Assembly (NCBI GenBank): GCA_944990035.1
Contig: CALYLX010000030.1
Location: 1 to 64,000 of the forward strand
Reading direction: 5' to 3'
Source: Clitopilus passeckerianus
Lineage: Eukaryota; Basidiomycota; Agaricomycetes; Agaricales; Entolomataceae
DNA length: 64,000 nucleotides
The position numbers and the translations under genes are program-made. Positions within the stretch are counted from its first letter, which is position 1, and every line of letters starts with the position of its first letter. Positions 45,896 through 55,103 of the stretch are shown here, one piece after another. The notes under the pieces are model-generated. The model had not been told where the DNA came from. It worked only from the letters and a program-made list of their open reading frames with translations, and made no database searches.

Positions 45896-47193
45896 CAGTG
45901 GGCAACAAAACCTTTCCAATGTTTGCTACTTTTTCAGAGATCAATTAATAACTCAGAAAGTAAAATAGGTAAAATCTTCAAAATAATACATAGTATAGTT
46001 TGACATCCTGGCTTGAATCGGACATAAGCCTGAGGCTGTGCAATCACTTTTAGAAGTTGTTTCACACACTGCAAAGTGGTCACTCATTGGAAATGTTTTG
46101 TTGCTGGCATTTATAAAAACAGAAATACATAAATATTAATACTTGGTCCCCTCTCCTTTGGCCTTCATCACTGCCTCAAGTCTCCTAGGCATAGACTCTA
46201 TTAAATTCTGGCACACCTCTGCTGGTATAGCATCCCAAACAACCTGTACCTGCTCCCAAAGTTGAAAAATCCCAGTAGGTGGCTCTGGATACTTTTTCAG
46301 CTCATTCTTGACATGAACCCAAAGATGTTCAATAGGGTTGAGGCCAGGAGAGTGTGCTGGCCATATAAGGACATCAATATCATAGTCCTCAAACCACTCC
46401 TGGGCTGTTCTGCTAGTGTGCTTGGAGTCGTTATCCTGCTGAAAAAGGATGTCGTGGTGTTTGAGCTTGTAGTACTTGAAGGTTTGTTAGAGTTCATCAT
46501 CTAGAATTTTTGTGTAAAGGTCAGCATCCATGTTACCTTCAATCCTGGTAGCATATCCAACCCCCTTCCAGCCCATACAGCCCCACACCATAATACTTCC
46601 ACCACCATACTTTCTGGTCTCCTTAACCGTCCGCTTGCTAAGCCCCTCATTCTTGTCTTTCCACACCATTTCCCTCCCATCTGACCCAAAACGGTTTATT
46701 TTAGTCTCATCAGACCACTAGACCCTCTTCCAGTCCTCTATAGTCCACTCTGCATGCCTCTCTGCAAATTCCAGTTGAGCTTTTTTATGCGCTTTGGTAA
46801 GTGCAGGGTGTTTTCTTTTCACCACAGCCTTCCAACCAGTATTTTTGAGGTGCCTGCGTACTGTCTGAGGTGTAACAGAGTTGTTGGTAATATTTTGAAG
46901 AATTCTGGCTTTGTCAACAGCTGTGGAAATCTTGCCCATATGCATATTTAATTTGGTGTATTCGATGTTGGCAGGAGTAAGCTTAGAGGGACGGCCTCCA
47001 GAGGACTTGACAAGGTGTGGGCGGTGTTGTTTACGTGTTCTGCTAATAGAAGCAAGACCTATTCCAGTTTCTGTATGGATAGTTGCACCAGAATGCCAGA
47101 GTCAAGCAGTTCAAGGACGTGGATTGTTTGCACTTTGGTGAGAGGTTGCATGGTGCAGTGGTGGGGATCTAATAGTCAGGACAGCTGCTTATA
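45896..47193 (-). mobile_element. Tc1-like element 1, truncated
   Basis: The left end is TA followed by CAGTGGGCAACAAAACC at 45896. An inner, inverted copy of the tip lies near 46091-46112. The transposase is on the minus strand and is broken: helix-turn-helix part at 46718-46945 (MGKISTAVDKARILQNI), then catalytic blocks MVWGCMGW, FQQDND and NPIEHLW (about 46300-46680) with stops at 46487 and 46718. The right end is missing; after the start-codon region (about 47150) the element is cut by element 2 at 47194. It is a diverged subfamily relative to elements 2 and 3. Confidence 0.85.
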
Positions 47194-47433
47194 CAGTGGG
47201 CAACAAAACCCTTCCAATGTTTGCTACTTTTTCAAAGATGTATTAATAGCTGATGGAATAAATTATGTAAAATCTTGAAAATAATATATATCATAGTTCA
47301 ATGTCTTGGCTTGATGCTGACATAACTCTGAGGCTGTACTTTCACTTTTAGCAGGTGTTTCACACAGTACAAGATGGTGACCCATTGGAAGAGTTTTGTT
47401 GCTACTGATTTTGAAAGCAGAAATACATGGATT

Positions 47434-48960
47434 TTAGTACTTAGTCCACTTTCCCTTGGCCTCAACTACTGCCTGAATCCTTCTAGGCATTGACTCTATT
47501 AAGTTCTGGCACACCTCTGCTGGAATAGCATTCCAAACCTTCTCCACCCTTGCCCAAAGTTCTAATACTCCACTAGGTGGAGAATTGTACTTGCTAAGCT
47601 CTTTTTTGACATGAACCCAAAGATGTTCAATAGGGTTCATATCAGGAGAGTTTGCTGGCCAGATTAGAACCTTCATCCTGTGGTCTTCAAACCATTCCTT
47701 GGCCATGTTGCTGGTGTGCTTGGGGTCGTTATCCTGCTGGAAAATCATATCCTTCACTTTTACCTTATAGTATTTCAGGCTATCCTGAAGTTCCTCCTCC
47801 AGAATTGAAGTGTAAAGGACCTTGTCCATAGTACCTTCAATTCTTGTAGCATATCCAACCCCATCCCACCCCATACAGCCCCACATCATAATATTTCCTC
47901 CTCCAAATTTCCGGGTTTCTTTGACGCGTCGCTTGTTAAGCCCCTCCTCCTTCCCTGCCCATACTCTCTCATTCCCATCTGCCCCAAACCGGTTGATTTT
48001 AGTCTCATCAGACCAATAGACCTTCTTCCAATCATCTACAGTCCACTCTTTATGCCTCTATGCAAACTCCTTCCGTGCCTGTTATGATTTTGCTTACATG
48101 TTTCTCCATACCCCGGCCCGCTTACCTATGCACGATTACTCACATATGCTGCGCATCACTGCGCATTTTTCATCTTTTTCCATGCTTACTCCGCATCTCT
48201 CACGATCGTGAGAGACTTATACCTTATCTGACTCTTTCTGACTCACATCGAGTCATACTGACTCATGTACTTACTCATCATGCTGCGCATGACTCATTAC
48301 TTACTCAGCATGCTGCGCATGTGCTATATTTAGAACTACTAGATAGGTATATAAACCTGTACCATTTGGTCAAGGCTCCTCAGCTTGACCTAGGCAATCT
48401 ACCTAACTGCTTAGTTCTCTACTTTGCCTTTAAGTCCCTTGCTTCGTCAATCTCACCAGGTCGTCAGTACAGCCGCAGCTGCTGACAAATCTCTGTCTTT
48501 GTTTATCAAAGACATCGAGCGTAAACAGTATTACCTAAATTGTTAGGCTCTGCCTTAACAGTGCCCGAATATGCTTCTGGTCAAGTGCAGGTTGTTTCAC
48601 CGTTCTGAAGGACTTCCAACCAGTGTTTTTGAGGTTTCTGCATACTGTCTGTGGTTTGACAGTTGTGTTGGTAATATCTTGAAGAACTCTAGCAGCCTGA
48701 ACAGCTGTAGAAATCTTGCCCATACGCATGTTGAGTTTTGTATATTCAATGTTGGCAGGTGTAAGCTTGGGAGGACGGCCACCAGATGACTTGGGAAGGT
48801 GAGAACAGTGCTTATCATGTATTCTGCTAATAGAAGCAAGGCCAATACCAGTCTCTTTATGCATATGAGTGGCAGAGAGGCCAGTATGAAGCAGTTCAAT
48901 GACACGGGTAGTCTGAGCTTTGGTGAGAGCATGCATGATGGGTTGGGGGTAAAGTAGCAC
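47434..48960 (-). pseudogene. Tc1-like transposase, interrupted
   Basis: The transposase of element 2 is split into a C-terminal part (47434-48079) and an N-terminal part (48561-48960) by the solo LTR. The DD34E triad residues are all present: D in WSDET (about 48010), D in QQDND (about 47735) and E in PIEHLW (about 47630). One TAG codon (GAG in the sister copy) sits near 48059. It would not make a full protein. The copy is otherwise well preserved, so the element was active recently. Confidence 0.85.
48080..48560. repeat. Solo LTR of a Ty3/Gypsy-type retrotransposon
   Basis: This 481 bp segment begins TGTTATGATT and ends GCCTTAACA, the TG...CA ends of an LTR. It is flanked by a perfect 5 bp duplication GTGCC (48075-48079 and 48561-48565). 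It splits the transposase of element 2; the sister element at 55104 has uninterrupted sequence there. A TATA-like GTATATAAACC lies near 48346. Repeated GCTGCGCAT and ACTCATCATG words and CTCACGATCGTGAGA are shared with the LTR at 52663, so both belong to related families. Confidence 0.9.
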
Positions 48961-49288
48961 TTGGGTCAGCTGTATATATAATGTACTGACACTCTAGTCA
49001 CATGACTTTGTTGACTACAATCAACAAACTCAAGTATCATGTGATAAGTCACATGATTACTGGATTCAGAACAACTAGCAACAAAACCCTTCCAATGGGT
49101 CACTACCTTGTACTGTGTGAAACACCTGCTAAAAGTGAAAGTACAGCCTCAGAGTTATGTCAGCATCAAGCCAAGACATTGAACTATGATATATATTATT
49201 TTCAAGATTTTGCATAATTTATTCCATCAGCTATTAACACATTTTTGAAAAAGTAGCAAACATTGGAAAGGTTTTGTTGCCCACTGTA

Positions 49289-51694
49289 ACTCCCTAGCCA
49301 CGTTTCAAGCAATGATGAACCACATCTTCAGAGACATGATCGATGAAGGATGGTTAATCATCTACATGGATGACATGTTACTCTTCTCCAAAGACCCAAG
49401 AGAACATGAGAAACGCACCAAACGGGTACTCCAAAGGCTGATGGAACACAACCTGTTCCTTAAGGCTGAGAAATGCAAATTCAATGTGACAGAAGTTGAA
49501 TTCCTTGGGATGATCATATCGCCAGACAAGATCCACATGGACCCGACCAAACTCGATGGGATAAAGAAATGGCCAACCCCAACCACTGTAAAAGAAGTTC
49601 GGTCCTTTTTGGGATTTGGTAACTTCTATCGAAGGTTCATAGGGAAATATGCGGAACTAGCCCGACCCCTGAATGATCTCACCAAGAAAGATTGGCCCTT
49701 TACATGGGGAAAGGAACAAGAAGAAGCATTCAAAGCTCTGAAGAAAAGGTTTGCAGAGACGCCCGTACTCACGATGCCCGATCCAACGAAATCATTCACC
49801 ATTGAATGTGATGCATCCAAGTGGGCAACAGAAGCAGTGCTACGCCAACGAGACGAAAATAACGACTGGCACCCTTGTGGATACATTTCCCACTCCTTCA
49901 CCCCAACCAAACGGAACTATGAAATCTATGACAGGGAACTACTCGCTATAGTCAGAGCACTGGAAACTTGGCAACACTATCTACAAGAATCAGCCCACCC
50001 TGTCACAGTATTCTCCGACCATAAGAACCTGACCTACTACCGAACACCACTGAAGCTTAGCCGACGACAAGCACAATGGAGTTTACTCCTCTCACAATAT
50101 GACCTGAACCTAGTTCATGTACCAGGAACTCAGATGATCCAATCTGACAAACTATCCCAACGAGCAGATCACATTCTAGACCACAATACCAACAACGAGG
50201 ATATCACCATGCTACCTGATAGACTCTTCATCCGAGCAATCAACACCGAACTTAAGGTGGAGTTTGCCGAACGCATGATGAAAGACGAATTCTTCACTGA
50301 AGCAATATGACATCTGAAGAACCACTCTACTCCAATCAAATCAGCTTTAGCCAACTGGAAGGTAGAGGACTCTCTTCTCTTCTTCAGAGGGCGATGCTAC
50401 GTTCCTAATGACGCTACCCTACGACGAAGCCTCATACAGAAGTATCATGACGCACCTATGGCCGGACACCCCAGAGCATTCAAAACGATGGAGTTAATTT
50501 CTGAACATTATTGGTGGCCCAGAATGTTTGGAACTGTCAAATCCTACATTAATGGGTGTGCCCCTTGCCAACAGATGAAAGTCAATACACATCCCATGGC
50601 ACCTCCCCTGAACCCAATCAAATTTACCGCCACACGACCCTTTGAACTTGCCTCTACAGATTTCATTACGGATCTCCCTGAGGTTAATGGGTACGACTCA
50701 CTCATGGTCGTGGTAGACCATGGCTTTAGTAAGGGGGTAATTTTAATTCCTTGCAAAAAGACCATCGATGCCCTAGGCACTGCCAATAACTACTTGGACG
50801 CTGTCTACAGAAGATTTGGACTTCCCGACAAACTGATATCTGACAGAGGTCCACAATTCGCATCCAAAGTATTTCAAGAACTAGGACGGCTCCTGGGAAT
50901 CAAGCTTTCCCTAACAACCGCATACCACCCCCAAGCTGATGGAGAAACTGAACGCATCAACCAAGATATTGGCGCTTATCTCCGACTATTCTGCGCCAAC
51001 AACCCCGAGAAATGGCTAGAACTAATTCCCCTGATGGAATTTGCCCACAACAAACGAGTTCACGCCGTCACCGCACAAACTCCATTCTATTTAATGAATA
51101 GAGCAGAACCACATGCTATTCCCCTTCCATATCAGAAAACCAATGTTCCGGCTGCGGAAACCTGAATGAAAGAACTCCAACAGGCACGAGACAAAGCTGC
51201 GGCTGCTCATGAACTTGCAAGACGAAAGATGGCCGAACGCATCCGAAGCAACTTCAAACCATTTGAGCAAGGACAGAAGGTGTGGCTGGAAGCAACCAAC
51301 CTGAAACTGGCATATGTACTACTCAAAGAAGTTCACGCCACGACGAGAAGGCCCCTTTACGATCAAAGAAGTGCTAGGTCTGCTGACCTACAAATTAGAA
51401 CTACCCCAAGCATGGAAAATTCACCTTGTATTCCACACCACCCTCCTCACACCATACAAGGAAACCAAGACACATGGACCCAACTTCCTAGAACCGCCAC
51501 CTGACCTCATCAATCAAGAAGAAGAATAGGAAGTTGAAGAAATTGTCGCACACAAACGACATCATGGGAGAATCCTTTACAAGATCAAATGGAAAGGATA
51601 TCCGACATTGGAGAACTCTTGGGAACCTATGGGAAATCTCAAAAACGCCAAGAAAACCCTTGAAGCATATAAGAAGAGGAAGAAAATTCAGTAA
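49289..51694 (+). pseudogene. Gypsy pol remnant: RT - RNase H - integrase - chromodomain
   Basis: The frame opens at NSLATFQAMM, part of reverse transcriptase motif B. The catalytic motif is IYMDDMLLFS (about 49360). RNase H has the motif CDASKWATEAVL (49806 on) and DHKNLTYY. Integrase shows the zinc HHCC part (YHDAPMAGHP, CAPCQQMK) and the catalytic D..D..E core (STDFITDLP, ISDRGPQFAS, YHPQADGETERIN). A chromodomain closes it (EEIVAHKR, YKIKWKGYPTLENSWEP, 51530-51690), which defines a chromovirus. Stops occur at 50308 (TGA), 51163 (TGA) and about 51528 (TAG). A frame shift near 51310 interrupts the integrase end. All stops could arise from single C-to-T or G-to-T changes. Confidence 0.9.
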
Positions 51695-51747
51695 AACCCC
51701 ATCAACTGCACCACAGTAATCCACCGAACAAACAAACTTCTCTTATA

Positions 51748-52629
51748 ATGCCTTCCAATGTCTCCTCCTATGACCGTACCATCATCCTTAACACCTTCAA
51801 AACCGATTCCGCTGTTACGGCGCTCCGTACAAACACTGCCTGGAGTAGCGACAACAACCCTCTCACCGAAGTGGCAGAGCGAGGCTCAGCCTACCACGAC
51901 CGAAGAACCAAATTCCGCAACGAAGTGGCTCGTCTACGCCACCTATATTCGAAAACCCTTGAAGAACTTGATCGAGCTCTTGACAGCTCTGACCAACGCA
52001 CGAAGAAAACCCTCACCAACCTCTTCTTTGCTGCCGGAGGTACAGCCTTCCTCGATCAGCACTATCCTGAGCGACGAAGTTGGTTCCTCAACCCGAAGAA
52101 GACAGATTTCGAAACCCTTGCCGCCAATCCCTGGGGGCCTGAGGAAAATCAAACCACCGAAGAACTGATGATTCTCACGCCACGTCATGTTCAAGAAACC
52201 CTCCAAGAATTCCCCCCAGTTGTCGACTTAGAAACCACCGCAAAAATCAAACATAACCCATTCGTCAAGACTAACCCTAAAGAACAAGATAACAACAGGG
52301 AGAGCATCGACCCCAATGTCACAACCAGCGACACCCTACCTCTCCGCATTCAAAAGCCCACCCGAGTCAGATTCACCGACTCTGGTGAACCCTCTTCCTC
52401 GACAATCTCGTCCCAGAAGGCACCGCATACCGGATACCTTGCCAACCAACCAATTCCACCACGATGGTTCAGATGTTACATCTGTGGAGGCAGACATCGA
52501 CAATGTCATTGCTTTCATTTTGTTTGTCATCTGTGTCATCGTCGCGGCCCAGGCCATTACCCAGTTAAATGCCCACAACGCTACTGGAAGAACATAGACC
52601 ACCATTTCTGGGGCAAAAAGAAGAATTGA
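51748..52629 (+). CDS. Extra ORF downstream of chromovirus pol, with Cys/His knuckle
   Basis: This intact 293-residue frame lies between the chromodomain stop and the 3' LTR. The N-terminal 180 residues are helical and charged (EVARLRHLYSKTLEELDRAL). The middle is rich in P, T and S. The C-terminus holds CYICGGRHRQCHC, FVCHLCHRRGPGHYP and VKCP, a compact Cys/His pattern that looks like paired zinc knuckles. I do not recognise the family. A Gag-like protein in an unusual 3' position, or an accessory RNA-binding protein, are both possible. It stays open while pol beside it has decayed. A search against fungal Gypsy elements would decide. Confidence 0.6.
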   Translation: MPSNVSSYDRTIILNTFKTDSAVTALRTNTAWSSDNNPLTEVAERGSAYHDRRTKFRNEVARLRHLYSKTLEELDRALDSSDQRTKKTLTNLFFAAGGTAFLDQHYPERRSWFLNPKKTDFETLAANPWGPEENQTTEELMILTPRHVQETLQEFPPVVDLETTAKIKHNPFVKTNPKEQDNNRESIDPNVTTSDTLPLRIQKPTRVRFTDSGEPSSSTISSQKAPHTGYLANQPIPPRWFRCYICGGRHRQCHCFHFVCHLCHRRGPGHYPVKCPQRYWKNIDHHFWGKKKN

Positions 52630-52662
52630 AGTCGGGTGACTTCAACGCTAACGAGAGGGTAA

Positions 52663-53125
52663 TGTTACAGTTACCTTGGATACACATCCGGACTCTTTTT
52701 CCCTTCTTACTAATTCACTGTTACTACTTCGGCCCACTTACATTTACTTGATTACTCTACAGTGCTGCGCATTACTCATCCCTCTTACATTGATTATTCA
52801 GTATTCTCACGATCATGAGATACTTGTACTATATTTACTCATCATGACTCATAGTGACTCTTACCCCGACTCGCTCTGAGTTATACTTATTTTTACTTAC
52901 ACAGCATTGCTGCGCAATGCCCAACCCTTAGCCCTATCAGTCTTGTATAAATACTTTCACGCTTTTGGTCTTGCTTCCCCAGCTTGACCTAAAAGCCTAT
53001 ACATTGCTATTTGCTTTAACTTCAACTTGCTCAATTACTCTCGCTCGTCTTTACAAAGGCTGGTAAAAGACTAAACAGCTGAACCCTTGATACTTGTTTA
53101 AGCGAGTAGCGATACTAGCTTAACA
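52663..53125 (+). repeat. 3' LTR of the chromovirus
   Basis: The LTR is 463 bp, from TGTTACAGTT to AGCTTAACA, following the polypurine tract. It holds a TATA-like TTGTATAAATAC near 52946 and the words GCTGCGCAT and CAGCTTGACCT shared with the solo LTR at 48080. The 3' flank begins CAAAG. The matching 5' LTR is not in the window. Confidence 0.85.
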
Positions 53126-53169
53126 CAAAGGGTCCAGCAAGTATTCTGCTGACATTGGAGTTGGACAGG

Positions 53170-53870
53170 GATCTGCCACTTGGGCTTCTACTTTAACCGG
53201 TCGCTGTCATTCAGTCACCATGTCAAATACTACTCTACTAAGGTGTTGACCACTGTTAAGACAATGATCATGCTTGGTAACTCATCAATGGGAATCACCC
53301 CTCTTCAGAAGCGGTTGCTCTACTGTGCATGTGTTCTTCCGGTCGCAACATAGGGTGTAGGCCTCTGGTTCTACAAGGGTGCAAGATGCAAGACTGCTAT
53401 GTCACACCTGCACACTATGCAACACAGGCTGCCAGATGGATTACTAGTGCCTTTCGCACATCACTGGGAGGGACTGAGTTTATTGCTGGTCTTTCTTCCA
53501 TTCACTCGCACATCAGGAAACTGGTTGAATGGGGCCAGGCGTGTGTTGGCAACCACTCCATGCTATTGCTGATTAGTGACAAGCACCAGCAGTATGAGGG
53601 GACAATGTGTCTCTCCTCATCTCTTTCCAACTTGTTGCAACGTGCGCGCAGCAACTTGCTCTCCACCCTTTTGGACTTGGATGTGCACGCTGTGTGTGTC
53701 TCTGTACCTCTCAATCCTGTCTATGTGAAAGTGGTCCCAGACTTTTGCTTGTTGGACACACACTATAGCAGGATTATATTTGACTATCATTGCTACATCT
53801 AAGGATGCCCTTGACTCTCACTGAGTTCACTTGAATGTGATTCACACAGATGCAGATATGTCTGACACCA
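53170..53870 (+). pseudogene. LINE ORF2 C-terminal fragment
   Basis: A broken frame reads LGFYFNRSLSFSHHVKYYS, then MGITPLQKRLLYCACVLPVA and GLWFYKGARCKTAM. These blocks are typical of the region after the reverse transcriptase in agaricomycete LINEs with APE-type endonuclease. A stop (ACATAG, about 53350) and several frame changes follow. A short TDADMSDT near 53850 may be a remnant RNase H motif. Assignment rests on these motifs. Confidence 0.7.
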
Positions 53871-53879
53871 TGGTGTTGG

Positions 53880-54790
53880 TGGCAGCTGATGAAAAAGCAG
53901 AAGCTCAAATCCACTATGTATGGTCCATCGCGCAAACAGTGCTTCATTTATGTGTGCAGAGGCACTGGTAACTCGCAACAATGCCATCCATGCTAAAGTC
54001 AGCAAGGGTAATGCTATCATTGTTCACTTCAGTGACACTCCTATCTATAGCGATTTAAGCATCATCTGTCTTGCTGTACAGCGCATTTGGTACCCTCTTA
54101 CTGAGGGTGTCCAGCCCAGCAATCATGTACAATAGTGCCCCATGCAACACTCCAGAGTCCCATGCTGTGTTTGGCAGAAATGTCAACTTATCAGTGTTGG
54201 ATCAGATGCAGGCTGAGCAGCCTAGGGAGTGGGTAGGGTTCTCCCTTGCTGAGCTCCGTGAAGCTCTTCGGCCATGCTCTAATACATCTGCACTAGGTCC
54301 AGATCACTTGACCTGGTACCATCTCAAGACTCTTGTGCACGATCCTGATTGTGCTTCCAAGTTTCTTGCTCTGGCCAATGCTTGCCTTTAGGTAGACTAC
54401 TGGCCAGTGTACTTCAAGGAGTCTAGCTCAGTTATCATTCCAAAACTGGAAAAGCCCCTCTACAGTACCACCAAGATGTTCAGGCCTATTGTGCTTCTGA
54501 ATACCTTGAGCAAGCTTTTTGAAAAGATGATTGCACAACGGCTTCAGTTTGAAGCTGCAAAGTTTAGTATCCTACATCCCAACCAATTTGATGGAGTATG
54601 TCAGCACTCTACTAAAGACACTGGGGTCTATCTTACACACATTGTTAAGGCTGGCTGGGCACGCGGCCTTAAGATGAGTGTGGTTGCATTTGACCTTGCT
54701 CAGTTCTTTTCATCTCTTAACCATGAGATGCATCAGCAAAATCTCACTGGACTTGCAGAACACTGTAGCTACCTTGCAAATTACTTGTAG
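53880..54790 (+). pseudogene. Rearranged LINE copy: ORF1 piece fused to reverse transcriptase piece
   Basis: The first 260 bp match, with many changes, the ORF1 at 62040-62380 (KKQKLKST, GPSRKQCF, RIWYPLTEG). From about 54140 the sequence jumps into ORF2: LSVLDQMQAEQPREWVGF, SALGPDHLTWYHLKTLV, then FKESSSVIIPKLEKP, MFRPIVLLNTLSKLFEKM and VVAFDLAQFFSSL. The latter are reverse transcriptase motifs 0 to A. A TAG near 54390 and the loss of ORF1 end plus endonuclease show an internal deletion. Confidence 0.8.
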
Positions 54791-55103
54791 ATTTTTGAAA
54801 TTTCTTTTAGTGTTTAAAGATAACTTTTAGCACAAAATAAAGCACAAAAACTTTAAGTAAGTTGACTGCAAGCCATACTATAAGACACCAACCTAGCTTA
54901 TAGGGCTTATAGGGCTTACATACCTTGAGTGGCTTGCAGGGTGCTGCAAGACAACTGCAAGCTTCTGTAAGCCAAGGCAAGGCAGCTGTAAGCTAGGTAT
55001 TTTTTTGCTGATGACTGCTTGTCCAAATCATAGATAGACTTGGATTTGCACCCTGCATTAGGAACTTCTTCAGGTCCTATCTAGTTGGTTGCAGCATGCA
55101 CTA
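54791..55103. other. Unassigned AT-rich stretch with TGCAAG/CTTGCA words
   Basis: About 310 bp between the LINE fragment and Tc1 element 3. From 54860 to 55000 the words CTGCAAGC, GGCTTGCAG, CTGTAAGCC and TTATAGGGC recur in both orientations. No coding potential is convincing. It may be the edge of another repeat. Confidence 0.4.

Larger units (their letters stand above)
47194..49286 (-). mobile_element. Tc1-like element 2, split by a solo LTR
   Basis: Terminal inverted repeats of about 210 bp start at 47194 (CAGTGGGCAAC) and end at 49286, each next to a TA. Without the inserted LTR the element is about 1.6 kb. The minus-strand transposase runs from 48960 to 47434: N-terminal helix-turn-helix domains (ALTKAQTTRVIELLHTGLS, SGGRPPKLTPANI), then WSDETKINRFG, FQQDNDPKHTSNMAKEWF and NPIEHLWVHVKK. 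The spacing D-34-E identifies the Tc1 branch. A TAG near 48059 and the LTR make it defective. The left flank is element 1, the right flank is a Gypsy reverse transcriptase. Confidence 0.92.
49289..53125 (+). mobile_element. Degraded Ty3/Gypsy chromovirus with one LTR
   Basis: The remaining part runs from the middle of the reverse transcriptase, through RNase H, integrase and chromodomain, an extra ORF, a polypurine tract (GAGAGGGTAA, 52654-52662) and a 3' LTR. The 5' LTR, gag, protease and the first part of reverse transcriptase are absent; the sequence stops at the TA next to Tc1 element 2. Pol has three in-frame stops and one frame change. This is a fossil that cannot move alone. Confidence 0.92.
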
